64,000 bases of DNA from CAZUYC01 sp964624475 (GTDB taxonomy: Bacteria; Myxococcota_A; UBA9160; SMWR01), in NCBI GenBank assembly GCA_964624475.1, contig CAZUYC010000096.1, positions 52,197 to 116,196 of the forward strand, given 5' to 3'. Every line of letters begins with the position of its first letter. The stretch's first letter is position 1. Below the pieces are notes generated by a model that worked only from the letters and a program-made list of their open reading frames with translations, was not told the origin of the DNA and did no database searches. Positions 43,136 through 52,369 of the stretch are shown here, piece after piece. The translations under genes were made by a program, and so were the position numbers.

Positions 43136-45052
43136 TCAGCCGTTCCCCTTCTCCTCCGTATACTCGGCGTCGACCACGTCCCCGTCGTCGCCGCCCGGCG
43201 CCTCGGCGGCCTGCTGCGCGCCGGCCGGCCCGGCTCCCGGCGCGGCCTGCGACTTGTAGAGCGCCTCGGCGACCCGATGCAGCTGCTGCTCGAGGTTCCG
43301 CCGGGCGCCCTCGAGCTTCGCCGCGTCGTCGCTCTCGAGATCCTTCCGGGCCGCCTCGATCGCCGTGCGCACGCCCGCGCCGAGGTCGCCGCCGAGCTTT
43401 TCCGCGTTCTCGCCGAGCGTCTTCTCCGCCTGGTAGATCATGTTGTCGAGGGCGTTGCGCTTCTCGATGCGCTCGCGCTGCGCCTTGTCCTCGGCCGCGT
43501 GCGCGTCGGCCTCCCGTACCATCCGCTCGATCTCGGACTTCGCGAGCCCGCCGCTGCCCTCGATCCGGATCGACTGCTCCTTGCCCGAGGCCTTGTCCCG
43601 TGCCGAGACCGAGAGGATGCCGTTGGCATCGATGTCGAAGGTGACCTCGACCTGCGGAACGCCGCGCGGCGCTGGCGGGATCCCGTCGAGGATGAAGCGG
43701 CCGATCGTGCGGTTGCCTGCCGCCATCTCCCGCTCGCCCTGGAGCACGTGGATCTCGACCTGCGCCTGGCTGTCGGCCGCCGTCGAGAAGACCTGGCTGC
43801 GGCGGGTGGGGATCGTCGTGTTCTTCTCGATCAGCTTGGTCATCACCCCGCCGAGCGTCTCGATGCCGAGCGAGAGGGGCGTCACGTCGAGGAGCAGCAC
43901 GTCCTTCACGTCGCCCGCGAGGACGCCGCCCTGCACCGCGGCCCCGACCGCGACCACCTCGTCGGGGTTCACCGTCTTGTTCGGCTCCTTGCCGAAGAGC
44001 TCCTTCACCTTCTGCTGGACCAGCGGGATGCGCGTCGAGCCGCCGACGAGGATCACCTCGTCGATCTGCGCGGCGGGGAGCCCCGCGTCGGCGAGAGCCT
44101 GGCGGCAGGGCCCGAGCGTCCGCGCGACCAGGTCCTCGACGAGCTGTTCGAACTTGGCGCGGCTGAGCTTCATCGCCAGGTGCTTCGGGCCGGTCCGGTC
44201 CGCGGTGACGTAGGGAAGGTTGATGTCGGTGCTCGGGGTCGACGAGAGCTCGATCTTGGCCTTCTCGGCGGCCTCGCGCAGCCGCTGCAGGGCCATCGGA
44301 TCCTGCGCGAGGTCGACGCCCTGGTCCTTCTTGAACTCCGCGATCAGCCAGTCGATGATGCGGTGGTCGAGGTTGTCGCCGCCGAGGTGCGTGTCCCCGT
44401 TCGTCGCCTTCACCTCGACGACGTTCTCGCCGACCTCGAGGATCGAGATGTCGAAGGTGCCGCCGCCGAAGTCGTAGACGGCGATCTTCTCGTCCTTCTT
44501 CTTGTCGAGGCCGTAGGCGAGCGCCGCCGCGGTGGGCTCGTTGATGATGCGCCGCACGTTCAGACCCGCGATCGCGCCCGCGTCCTTGGTCGCCTGGCGC
44601 TGCGCGTCGTTGAAGTAGGCCGGCACCGTGATCACGGCGTCGCTGATCTCGGCGCCGAGGTGGGCCTCCGCCGCCGCCTTGAGCTTCTGGAGGATCATGG
44701 CCGAGATCTCGGGCGGCGTGGAGACCTTGTCGCGGACGCGCACCGCGGCCATGCCCTCCTTGCCCACCACCACCTCGTAGGGCACCAGCGCGATCTCCTC
44801 CGGCACCTCGGAGAGGCGCCGGCCCATGAAGCGCTTGATCGAATAGATGGTGCCCTTCGGGTTCGTGACGGCCTGGCGCCGCGCGATGGCCCCGACCAGC
44901 CGCTCGCCGTCCTCGCTGAAGGCCACGACCGAGGGCGTCGTCCGACCCCCCTCGTCGTTGGGGATCACGGTCGGCTGGCCGCCTTCCATCACGGCCACCA
45001 CCGAGTTGGTCGTGCCGAGATCGATGCCGATGATCTTTCCGGACTTGGCCAT
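43136..45052 (-). CDS. dnaK: Chaperone protein DnaK (Hsp70)
   Basis: This is the complete 638-residue Hsp70. The nucleotide-binding domain has IIGIDLGTTNSVVAVMEGG, the connect motif VITVPAYFNDAQRQATKDAG, VYDFGGGTFDISILEVG and ILVGGSTRIPLVQ; the linker is DVLLLDVTPLSLGIET and the substrate domain has the usual VFSTAADSQAQVEI. The C-terminal tail is Gly/Ala/Pro-rich and ends DVVDAEYTEEKGNG. grpE and dnaJ are not in the window. A spaced inverted repeat about 110 bases upstream may be its operator. Confidence 0.98.
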   Translation of the reverse strand: MAKSGKIIGIDLGTTNSVVAVMEGGQPTVIPNDEGGRTTPSVVAFSEDGERLVGAIARRQAVTNPKGTIYSIKRFMGRRLSEVPEEIALVPYEVVVGKEGMAAVRVRDKVSTPPEISAMILQKLKAAAEAHLGAEISDAVITVPAYFNDAQRQATKDAGAIAGLNVRRIINEPTAAALAYGLDKKKDEKIAVYDFGGGTFDISILEVGENVVEVKATNGDTHLGGDNLDHRIIDWLIAEFKKDQGVDLAQDPMALQRLREAAEKAKIELSSTPSTDINLPYVTADRTGPKHLAMKLSRAKFEQLVEDLVARTLGPCRQALADAGLPAAQIDEVILVGGSTRIPLVQQKVKELFGKEPNKTVNPDEVVAVGAAVQGGVLAGDVKDVLLLDVTPLSLGIETLGGVMTKLIEKNTTIPTRRSQVFSTAADSQAQVEIHVLQGEREMAAGNRTIGRFILDGIPPAPRGVPQVEVTFDIDANGILSVSARDKASGKEQSIRIEGSGGLAKSEIERMVREADAHAAEDKAQRERIEKRNALDNMIYQAEKTLGENAEKLGGDLGAGVRTAIEAARKDLESDDAAKLEGARRNLEQQLHRVAEALYKSQAAPGAGPAGAQQAAEAPGGDDGDVVDAEYTEEKGNG

Positions 45053-45159
45053 GGGCTCCGCATGCCTCCTCGCCGCGCAGGGCGGTCGGATCGACCGGAA
45101 AGCCTCGCTCCCACGCGGATCTTGTCAAACGCCGCGGGGACTTGGCGTCCTCGGGGGGT

Positions 45160-45184
45160 CGTTCTCGCCCCATCCCCGAGAACG
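45160..45184. promoter_or_regulatory. CIRCE-like inverted repeat upstream of dnaK
   Basis: The arms CGTTCTCG (45160-45167) and CGAGAACG (45177-45184) are exact inverted repeats separated by nine bases, the spacing of the HrcA operator CIRCE, although the arm sequence differs from TTAGCACTC. It lies in the spacer between divergent dnaK and gspC. On the dnaK side a perfect TTGACA hexamer (45128-45123, minus strand) lies just downstream, with only a weak -10 after it. It is a candidate heat-shock operator. Confidence 0.4.
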
Positions 45185-45274
45185 CCCCCTCTCGGGCCGG
45201 TGTCGAAAGTCTTTGCCCCGGATGGACGAAGAGCGTGTCCGGGGAGCTAACTCCCTGGAATCACGCGCGATCCC

Positions 45275-45305
45275 TTGGAGGCTTCCCCGGGGCCCTTGGT
45301 ATACT
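45275..45305 (+). promoter_or_regulatory. Candidate sigma-70-type promoter of the T2SS operon
   Basis: A TATACT hexamer (45300-45305) stands out in the GC-rich spacer 42 bases before the gspC ATG, with a TTGGAG hexamer at 45275-45280 upstream. The 19-base spacing is one or two longer than ideal. It would drive gspC through gspN. Confidence 0.4.
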
Positions 45306-45346
45306 CGGAAGCCTCGCGGGCGGCTCGCGAGCCGGGGCAGAGGCCT

Positions 45347-46216
45347 ATGGCCCGATATGCAAGCTGGGTCGTCAACGGGGCCCTCGCCGCTCTTGCCTGC
45401 TTCCTGCTGGCCCAGAGCGTAAACAGCGTCTTCGCGGCGCTACTGACGACCGTCCCCTCGGGGGATGCTCTCGCCGCGGCGCAGACTCCCCTCCCCGCAG
45501 GCCGCGCCTGGACCGACTACGAGGTCATCCTGACCCGCAACCTCTTCAACGCCTCGACCCTCCAGCCCGAGGCGGTCGTCGTCTCCGAGGAGGAGATGGT
45601 GCTGGAGGCGACCGAGCTTCCCCTGACCCTCCTCGGAACCGCCGCCGCCGACGACTCCGAGCTCTCGTGGGCGGCGATCGAGGACCGCGAGTCGCACCAG
45701 ACGCTGGTCCTGCGCATTGGTGACGGCGTGCGCAACCAGGCGCTGGTCCGGCGCATCGAGCGCAAGCGCATCGTCCTCGAGGAGAAGGGCGCCCTGCGCG
45801 AGCTCGCCCTCGAGGAGCCCGCCGACCTGGCGACGACCCCGGGCCCCGTCCGGCCCGCGGCCCGTCCCGTCGCGAGGCGGCGAGCGCCGCAGCCGCTGCT
45901 GCCCGAGATCCCGGTCGCCCCGGAGGAGGGCCCGCGCAACCCGGCCCGGCTCTTCTCCGAGGCCCGCATCCTGCCGAAATACGAGGCGGGCCAGATGGTC
46001 GGCGTGCAGGTCTCGGCGATCAAGCCCGGGAGCCTCTTCGAGCAGATGGGAATCCAGGAGGGCGACGTCATCACCGAGCTCAACGGGATCCGCATCGACA
46101 GCCCCGAGCAGAGCGCCAAGATCCTGCTCGAGCTGACCAGCTCCGAGGAGTTCATCCTTCAGGTCGAAGGCGCCGCCGGAACGCGCACCCTGAACGCCGC
46201 CCTGCCCGAGCCCTAG
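45347..46216 (+). CDS. gspC: Type II secretion system protein GspC
   Basis: GspC is the inner-membrane clamp that contacts the GspD secretin in the periplasm. The 289-residue protein has an N-terminal membrane helix (GALAALACFLLAQSVNSVFA), the HR domain (DYEVILTRNLFNAS, LPLTLLGTAAADD, ERKRIVLEEKGALREL), a Pro/Arg-rich linker and a C-terminal PDZ domain (VSAIKPGSLFEQMGIQEGDV, LNGIRIDSPEQSAKILLEL). ATG 45347 gives the expected N-terminus. It opens a complete gspCDEFGHIJKLMN run. Confidence 0.93.
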   Translation: MARYASWVVNGALAALACFLLAQSVNSVFAALLTTVPSGDALAAAQTPLPAGRAWTDYEVILTRNLFNASTLQPEAVVVSEEEMVLEATELPLTLLGTAAADDSELSWAAIEDRESHQTLVLRIGDGVRNQALVRRIERKRIVLEEKGALRELALEEPADLATTPGPVRPAARPVARRRAPQPLLPEIPVAPEEGPRNPARLFSEARILPKYEAGQMVGVQVSAIKPGSLFEQMGIQEGDVITELNGIRIDSPEQSAKILLELTSSEEFILQVEGAAGTRTLNAALPEP

Positions 46217-46255
46217 GCGGGCGCGAGGGTTACCCACCCCCGGAGGATTCGAAGC

Positions 46256-48799
46256 GTGATCCGACGCCCCCCCCAGGCCCGCGTCTCGCGGCCCGCCCTC
46301 GCGGCGGCCCTGCTCGCCGCCCAGCTCGGCGCGGGCGTCGCCTCCGCCCAGCCCGAGCCGGCGGCGGAGCGCCCGAGGGCGAACGGCGGCGAGCTCGTGC
46401 AGCTCGACTTCAACAACGCCGAGCTCAGCGTCGTGATCGACACGATCGCGAAGCTCACCGGCAAGAACTTCATCTACGACGACCGCGTGCGCGGCCGGGT
46501 GACCGTGGTCTCCCCGACGCGGATCACCGTGGACGAGGCCTACGCCGTCTTCGAGTCGGTGCTCCAGGTGAAGGGCTTCACCACCGTGCCGACGCCCGGC
46601 GGCCCGCTCAAGGTGATCCCGATCCGCGACGCCAAGGAGACGAGCGTCCCGACCGACCAGTCGAGCAAGCCGCCGCCCAACCGCGACCTCTTCATCACGC
46701 GGCTGATCCCGCTCCAGTACATCGACGCCGAGTCGATCGTGAACACGCTCAAGCCCCTGGTCTCGAAGGACGCCGCGATGGCGGCCTACCAGCCGACCAA
46801 CACGGTGATCCTGACCGAGGCGGCCTCGAACATCCGGCGCCTCATCGCGATCATCGGGGCGATCGACGTCGACACCTACCGCGAGGACCTCGCGCTGATC
46901 CACCTCGATTACGCCGACGCCGCCACCATGGCCCAGCAGCTCTCGGACATCTACGGCGTCGAGGTCGCCGGCGCCGGCCCCCCCGGCGTGCGCGCGCGCC
47001 GCGTCGCGCAGGCCACGCCCCAGGCGCCGCAGGTGCAGCAGAGTCCGCTGCGCAACGTCCGCATCATCACCGACGAGCGCACCAACTCGCTGATCGTGCT
47101 CGCGGCGCGCGCCCAGCTCGAGGAGGTGCGCAACCTCGCCCGCAAGCTCGACATCCCGGTCGCGGGGGGCGGGCGCGTCCACGTCTACTACCTCCAGCAC
47201 GCCGACGCCGAGGAGCTCGCCCAGACGCTCTCCTCGCTGATCTCGGGCGCGCCGGCGGTCCCGACCGGCGGCGGGGTCGGCGGCGTCGCCGGCCAGGCCC
47301 AGGCGCTGCGCTCGGTCGTCGCCGGGCTCGCCGAGGGCGTGACCGTGACCGCCGACCCGCCCACCAACTCGCTCGTGATCCAGGCCAGCCAGGAGGGCTA
47401 CTCCGCCCTCGCCGCCGTGATCGAGAAGCTCGACATCGAGCGCCCGCAGGTGCTCGTCGAGGCGCTGATCATGGAGGTCGACGTCACCGATGGGCACACG
47501 CTCGGTTTCGACGGCCTCTACCGCCTGCTCCACGACAACACGGACATCATCGTCGCGAGCAACACCGCGGGCCGAGCCCTCGGCTCCGCGGCCGGCGGCG
47601 CCATCCCTACGAGCCTCCCCGCCTTCTTCGCCAACGCGGTCCGCGACACGATCCGGCGGGACTCTGCTGGGAATCCCGTCGCCGGCCAGAACGGATCGAC
47701 GATCCAGGGCATCCTCACCGCCTCGGCGAACGACGACAGCATCAACGTGATCTCGGCGCCGCACATCCTCACCTCGGACAACGAGGAGGCCGAGATCCGC
47801 GTCGGCGACAACATCCCGATCATCACGAGCCGCGTGCAGTCTGCCCAGGGCATCACGACCACTCCGGACGGGAGTCTGGCCACCTCCGTGAACGTCGAGC
47901 GCCAGGACATCGGCGTGACGCTCCGGGTCACGCCCCAGATCACCGAGGGGGAGACGCTCCGCCTCGAGATCTTCCAGGAGATCACGCAGTTCAACGACAC
48001 GCTGACCGACGACCTGTCGGCGTCGTCCGGCCAGTCCGGCCCCGCCCTCACCAGCCGCAAGGTCGAGAACACGGTGGTCGTCGGAGACGGCGAGACGGTC
48101 GTGATCGGAGGCATTCTCGCCGACGTCTACGAGGACAACGTGACCAAGGTGCCGTGGCTCGGCGACATCCCCTGGATCGGCTGGGCCTTCAAGACCGAGA
48201 AGCGGAAGCTGCGCAAGACGAATCTCCTGGTCTTCCTCACCCCCCACATCGTCCGCACCGATGACGACCTCGAGCACGAGACCATCCGCAAGCGCGAGGA
48301 GTTCCGCCAGCGCACCGAGGACGTGCTGGGCCTCGATACCGTACAACGCGAACGCGAGCTCGAACGGCGCCGCGTCGAGCTGGCCCAGGGCCTGGTCCCC
48401 CCCATGTCCGCCGAGAAGCACCCGGCGCGCGACGTGCTCCTGAACCACGAGGCCCGCTACCCGCTCGAGCGCATGCGCGAGATCGAGGAGCAGCGCCAGC
48501 TCGAGCGGCTCGAGAAGGAGGCCGCGGCCCGCCGCGCCGGTGCCGGCTACCTCGTGCAGGCGGCCGCGCTCGGCGACGAGCAGGCGGCGATGCAGACGCT
48601 CACGCGGCTCGTCGACGCGGGCTACGATGGCACCCTCGTGTCGGCGCAGGTCGGCGCCGCCGTCGTCTTCGAGGTGCGCGTCGGGCCCTACCAGAGCCTC
48701 GAGGACGCGCAGCGCGCCGGCGAGGCGATCCGCCGCTCCGAGGGGCTCACCCCCGCGGTGATCGTGCTGCCGCCCGAGCCGCAGCCGGAGGATCCGTGA
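46256..48799 (+). CDS. gspD: Type II secretion system secretin GspD with C-terminal SPOR domain
   Basis: The 847-residue outer-membrane secretin has a signal peptide, an N0 domain (VQLDFNNAELSVVIDTIAKL), N1-N3 repeats (TRLIPLQYIDAESIVNTLKP, VYYLQHADAEELAQTLSSLI) and the secretin domain (VEALIMEVDVTDG, VGDNIPIITSR, DIGVTLRVTPQITEG, VPWLGDIPWIGWAF). After a Glu/Arg-rich helical linker (about 690-760) it ends in an SPOR-like peptidoglycan-binding domain (GYLVQAAALGDEQAAMQTL, VFEVRVGPYQSLEDAQRA). The SPOR fusion is uncommon and could replace a pilotin or anchor. Start is GTG with GGAGG upstream. Confidence 0.95.
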   Translation: MIRRPPQARVSRPALAAALLAAQLGAGVASAQPEPAAERPRANGGELVQLDFNNAELSVVIDTIAKLTGKNFIYDDRVRGRVTVVSPTRITVDEAYAVFESVLQVKGFTTVPTPGGPLKVIPIRDAKETSVPTDQSSKPPPNRDLFITRLIPLQYIDAESIVNTLKPLVSKDAAMAAYQPTNTVILTEAASNIRRLIAIIGAIDVDTYREDLALIHLDYADAATMAQQLSDIYGVEVAGAGPPGVRARRVAQATPQAPQVQQSPLRNVRIITDERTNSLIVLAARAQLEEVRNLARKLDIPVAGGGRVHVYYLQHADAEELAQTLSSLISGAPAVPTGGGVGGVAGQAQALRSVVAGLAEGVTVTADPPTNSLVIQASQEGYSALAAVIEKLDIERPQVLVEALIMEVDVTDGHTLGFDGLYRLLHDNTDIIVASNTAGRALGSAAGGAIPTSLPAFFANAVRDTIRRDSAGNPVAGQNGSTIQGILTASANDDSINVISAPHILTSDNEEAEIRVGDNIPIITSRVQSAQGITTTPDGSLATSVNVERQDIGVTLRVTPQITEGETLRLEIFQEITQFNDTLTDDLSASSGQSGPALTSRKVENTVVVGDGETVVIGGILADVYEDNVTKVPWLGDIPWIGWAFKTEKRKLRKTNLLVFLTPHIVRTDDDLEHETIRKREEFRQRTEDVLGLDTVQRERELERRRVELAQGLVPPMSAEKHPARDVLLNHEARYPLERMREIEEQRQLERLEKEAAARRAGAGYLVQAAALGDEQAAMQTLTRLVDAGYDGTLVSAQVGAAVVFEVRVGPYQSLEDAQRAGEAIRRSEGLTPAVIVLPPEPQPEDP

Positions 48800-50556
48800 G
48801 CGAGGCCGCCCCGAGCCGGCAGGACGACGCGCGCCGCCCGCGCGACCTCGTCGAGATCCTGCTGCGCACGACCGGCCTCACCGAGGAGAAGCTGGCCGAG
48901 GCGAGGCGGGTCCAGGCGGCGGGTCCCGGGCGGCGCCTGGTCGACGTCCTCGTCGAGGAGGGCCTGGTCAGCGCCGAGGAGGTGCTCGACGCGCTCTCGC
49001 AGCAGCTCGCGATCCCGGTGCGGCCGAGCATCCGCCCGGACGCCGTCGACGAGACCCTGATCGAGCGCGTCCCGATCGGCTTCGCCAAGAGCCACGCGAT
49101 CCTGCCGCTCCAGCGCGACCCCGACGGCGCGATCGTCGTCGCCGTCTCGAACCCGCTCGAGCTCGGCCCGCTCGACGACCTGCGCCTGCTCTTCGACGGC
49201 GCCGAGGTGCGCATCGAGCTCGCGACCCAGCGTACGATCCTCGGTGCGATCAACGAGGTCTACGACCGCGGCCCGAGCGCCACCGACGCGCTCGCCGAGG
49301 ACGCCGTCGAGGACCTCGACCACCTGGCCAGCGAGATCAGCCAGGAGACCCGCGACCTGCTCGAGGCGTCCGACGACGCCCCGATCATCAAGCTCGTGAA
49401 CTCGCTGCTCCAGCACGCGGTGAAGGAGCGCGCCAGCGACATCCACCTCGAGCCCTTCGAGCGCGAGATCCGCGTCCGCTTCCGCATCGACGACCTGCTC
49501 TACGAGCCGATCAAGCCGCTACCGCGGGCGCTCCAGGCCAGCACCGTGTCGCGCATCAAGATCATGGGCGGCCTCAACATCGCCGAGAAGCGCCTGCCCC
49601 AGGACGGGCGGATCCGGCTCAAGATCGCCGGGCGCGACTACGACGTGCGCCTCTCCACGATCCCGGTCTCGCACGGCGAGCGCGTGGTGATGCGCCTCCT
49701 GCCGCGCACCGCCGAGATGCTGAACCTCGAGCGGCTCGGCTTCAACGAGCGCCAGCTCACGCTGCTCGAGAAGCTGATCAGCCGGCCCAATGGCATCCTC
49801 CTGGTCACGGGCCCCACCGGGAGCGGCAAGACCACCACGCTCTACGGCGCCCTCTCGCGCATCAACGCCACGGACAAGAACATCATCACGATCGAGGACC
49901 CGGTGGAGATCCAGCTGCCGGGGATCGGCCAGATCGAGGTGAACCCCCGGATCGGCCTCAGCTTCGCGAGCGGCCTGCGCTCGGTGCTGCGCCAGGATCC
50001 GAACATCGTGCTCGTGGGCGAGATCCGCGACCTCGAGACCGCGGAGATCGCGATCCAGGCCTCCCTCACCGGCCACCTCGTCTTCTCCACCCTGCACACG
50101 AACGACGCGCCGAGCGCGATCACGCGCCTCGTCGACATGGGCGTCGAGCCCTTCCTCGTCGCCTCTTCGCTCGTGGCCGTGCTGGCCCAGCGCCTCGTGC
50201 GCGTGCTCTGCCGCGAATGCCGCGTGGCCTACGACGCCACGCGCGAGGAGCTCGTCGAGATCGGGATCCGCCCGCCCGAGGAGCCGGCGCGCGTGTACCG
50301 CGCCGCGGGCTGCGTCGCCTGCAACTACACCGGCTACCGGGGCCGCATCGGGATCTTCGAGCTGATGCTCGTCGACGACGACATCCGCGCGATGGTGACC
50401 CAGAACGTCGACTCGAAGTCGATCAAGCAGGTGGCGGCGGGCAAGGGCATGCGCTCGCTGCGGGCCGATGGCGCGCGCAAGGTCCTCCAGGGCGTGACCT
50501 CGGTGGCCGAGGTGCTGCGGGCCACCGAGGAAGAGGGCGTCGTCACGCAGATCTGA
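48796..50556 (+). CDS. gspE: Type II secretion system ATPase GspE
   Basis: This cytoplasmic hexameric ATPase of 586 residues drives pseudopilus assembly. It has an N1E-type domain (VLDALSQQLAIPV), then the ATPase core: Walker A TGPTGSGKTTTLYG, the Asp box ITIEDPVEIQLPGIGQIEVN, Walker B VLVGEIRDLETAEIA and the His box HLVFSTLHTNDA. A four-cysteine zinc site (CRECRVAYD...CVACNYTGYRG) is present. The GTG start overlaps the gspD stop. Confidence 0.97.
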   Translation: MSEAAPSRQDDARRPRDLVEILLRTTGLTEEKLAEARRVQAAGPGRRLVDVLVEEGLVSAEEVLDALSQQLAIPVRPSIRPDAVDETLIERVPIGFAKSHAILPLQRDPDGAIVVAVSNPLELGPLDDLRLLFDGAEVRIELATQRTILGAINEVYDRGPSATDALAEDAVEDLDHLASEISQETRDLLEASDDAPIIKLVNSLLQHAVKERASDIHLEPFEREIRVRFRIDDLLYEPIKPLPRALQASTVSRIKIMGGLNIAEKRLPQDGRIRLKIAGRDYDVRLSTIPVSHGERVVMRLLPRTAEMLNLERLGFNERQLTLLEKLISRPNGILLVTGPTGSGKTTTLYGALSRINATDKNIITIEDPVEIQLPGIGQIEVNPRIGLSFASGLRSVLRQDPNIVLVGEIRDLETAEIAIQASLTGHLVFSTLHTNDAPSAITRLVDMGVEPFLVASSLVAVLAQRLVRVLCRECRVAYDATREELVEIGIRPPEEPARVYRAAGCVACNYTGYRGRIGIFELMLVDDDIRAMVTQNVDSKSIKQVAAGKGMRSLRADGARKVLQGVTSVAEVLRATEEEGVVTQI

Positions 50557-50566
50557 GGTCCGGGCC

Positions 50567-51799
50567 GTGCCGGTCTACGCGTACAAGGGGATCACGGGCG
50601 CGGGGAAGGCCGCGCGCGGCCACCTCGATGCCGAGAGCTCGCGGACCGCGCGCGCGAAGCTGCGCCGCGACGGGATCTTCGTCACGGACATGAGCGAGGC
50701 CGCGCCCGACGCCCCGCCCCGCGCGGGCGGCGGCCGCTTCGCGCTGCGCATCGCCAACCCCTTCCGGCGCGTCTCTGCGCTCGATCTGGCCCTGCTGACC
50801 CGCCAGGCCGCCACGCTCATCGGCGCGGGAATCCCGCTCGTCGAGGGCCTGGGGGCCCTGACCGAGCAGGTCGAGAACGCCCGGCTCAAGTCGGTGCTCG
50901 GCCAGGTGCGCGACCGCGTGAACGAGGGCGCTTCCCTCGCCGATGCGCTCGGCCAGTCGGGGGTCTTCCCGGACCTCTACGTCAGCATGGTGCGGGCCGG
51001 CGAGGCCGGCGGGGCGCTGGAGAAGGTGCTCGAGCGGCTCGCCGACTACCTGGAGAGCCAGGTGCGTCTGCGCAACAAGGTCGGCTCGATCCTGATCTAT
51101 CCGCTCGTGATGCTCGGCTTCGCTATGTTCGTCGTTGGCGTGCTGGTGACGGTGGTGCTGCCGCAGATCAGCGAGCTCCTGCTGAGCCTCGACCAGCCCC
51201 TGCCCTTCTACACCCGCTGGATCATCGCGCTCTCCGAGTTCGCGCGCAGCTTCTGGTGGGCGATCGGCCTCGGGGCGGCCGCCGCCCTCTTCGGGACCCG
51301 GTCGCTGGTGCGCACGCGCCGGGGGCGCGACGCCTGGGACCGGCTGCGCCTGCGCCTCCCGCTCGTCGGCCGCGTGGTCCGGCTGGTCGCGATCTCGCGC
51401 TTCACGCGCACGCTCGCGACGCTGCTCGCGGGGGGGCTCCCGATCACCCGCGCCCTCGACGCCGCGCGCGACGTCGCCGACAATACGGTGCTCGGGCGCG
51501 CCATCGATCGCGCGCGCGAGAGCATCACCGAGGGGCAGAGCGTGGCGCAGCCGCTGCGCGCGAGCGGGGAGTTCCCGCCGCTCGTGACCCACATGATCGA
51601 GGTGGGCGAGCGCAGCGGCGAGCTCGAGGCGATGCTCGGCAAGGTGGCCGACACCTACGACGAGCAGGTCGAGACGACCATCACGCGGCTCACGGCGCTG
51701 CTCGAGCCGCTGCTGATCCTCGTGATGGTCGGGATCGTAATCGTGATCATCCTGGCGACGCTCGTGCCGCTGCTCAACATCACGAGCTCGCTCGGCTAG
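50567..51799 (+). CDS. gspF: Type II secretion system inner-membrane protein GspF
   Basis: The 410-residue platform protein has two cytoplasmic GspF domains (ALLTRQAATLIGAGIPLVEGL, and ISRFTRTLATLLAGGLPITRAL) and three membrane helices (ILIYPLVMLGFAMFVVGVLV, FARSFWWAIGLGAAAALFG and a C-terminal ILVMVGIVIVIILATLVPLL). Motif MVRAGEAGGALEKVL and its repeat MIEVGERSGELEAML confirm the family. It starts with GTG ten bases after gspE. Confidence 0.97.
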   Translation: MPVYAYKGITGAGKAARGHLDAESSRTARAKLRRDGIFVTDMSEAAPDAPPRAGGGRFALRIANPFRRVSALDLALLTRQAATLIGAGIPLVEGLGALTEQVENARLKSVLGQVRDRVNEGASLADALGQSGVFPDLYVSMVRAGEAGGALEKVLERLADYLESQVRLRNKVGSILIYPLVMLGFAMFVVGVLVTVVLPQISELLLSLDQPLPFYTRWIIALSEFARSFWWAIGLGAAAALFGTRSLVRTRRGRDAWDRLRLRLPLVGRVVRLVAISRFTRTLATLLAGGLPITRALDAARDVADNTVLGRAIDRARESITEGQSVAQPLRASGEFPPLVTHMIEVGERSGELEAMLGKVADTYDEQVETTITRLTALLEPLLILVMVGIVIVIILATLVPLLNITSSLG

Positions 51800-51808
51800 G
51801 AGGGAGTC

Positions 51809-52300
51809 ATGCAAGCGAAGCGCGCAGCGAGCCGTAGGCGAGCGAAGCACAGCAAGGCGGGCTTCACGCTGATCGAGATCATGGCGGTGGTGCTGATCAT
51901 CGGCCTCTTGAGCACGATCGTCGGAGCCGCCATCTTCCGCCAGGTCGACCGCGCGCGGGTGACCGCCACCCGCGCGCAGCTCTCGAGCCTCGAGGGCGTG
52001 CTCGAGCTCTACCGGATGGACAACGCGAAGTTCCCGTCCACCGAGCAGGGCCTGCTCGCGCTCGTCGAGGCGCCGACCGTCGACCCGATCCCGCGCAACT
52101 ACCCGCAGGGCGGCTACCTGAAGGACGGCAGGGTCCCGGTCGACTCCTGGGGCGAGCCCTACCACTACGAGATGCCCGGCAGCAACAACCCCCACGCCTA
52201 CGACCTCTGGTCCTTCGGCGCCGACGCCGCGCCCGGCGGCGAGGGGATCGACGCCGACATCGGCAACTGGATCGACGACTCCGCCGAGCCGACGGGATGA
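51809..52300 (+). CDS. gspG: Type II secretion system major pseudopilin GspG
   Basis: This is the main pseudopilus subunit. The prepilin site is KAG/FTLIEIMAVVLIIGLL with Gly at -1, Phe at +1 and Glu at +5; the calcium-site region YPQGGYLKDGRVPVDSWGEP and AYDLWSFGADAAPGGEG are typical. The leader MQAKRAASRRRAKHSKAG is long and strongly basic and is encoded by a copy of the dispersed GC-rich repeat. The protein has 163 residues. The stop overlaps the gspH start. Confidence 0.96.
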   Translation: MQAKRAASRRRAKHSKAGFTLIEIMAVVLIIGLLSTIVGAAIFRQVDRARVTATRAQLSSLEGVLELYRMDNAKFPSTEQGLLALVEAPTVDPIPRNYPQGGYLKDGRVPVDSWGEPYHYEMPGSNNPHAYDLWSFGADAAPGGEGIDADIGNWIDDSAEPTG

Positions 52301-52369
52301 GGCCGCCTTTGCAAGCGGAGCGCGCAGCGGGCCGGAGCTCCTGTGGAGCTCGGCCCAGGCGAGCGAAGC
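51811..52369. repeat. Two dispersed-repeat copies forming the GspG and GspH leader codons
   Basis: Copy one, 51811-51848, begins GCAAGCGAAGCGCGCAGCGA and ends GGCGAGCGAAGC. Copy two, 52311-52369, begins GCAAGCGGAGCGCGCAGCGG and ends GGCGAGCGAAGC, but carries in its middle an extra hairpin GGAGCTCC-TGT-GGAGCTC. Both lie directly between the start codon and the prepilin cleavage site of a pseudopilin gene. The DNA between the two copies is unique gspG sequence. Confidence 0.75.
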
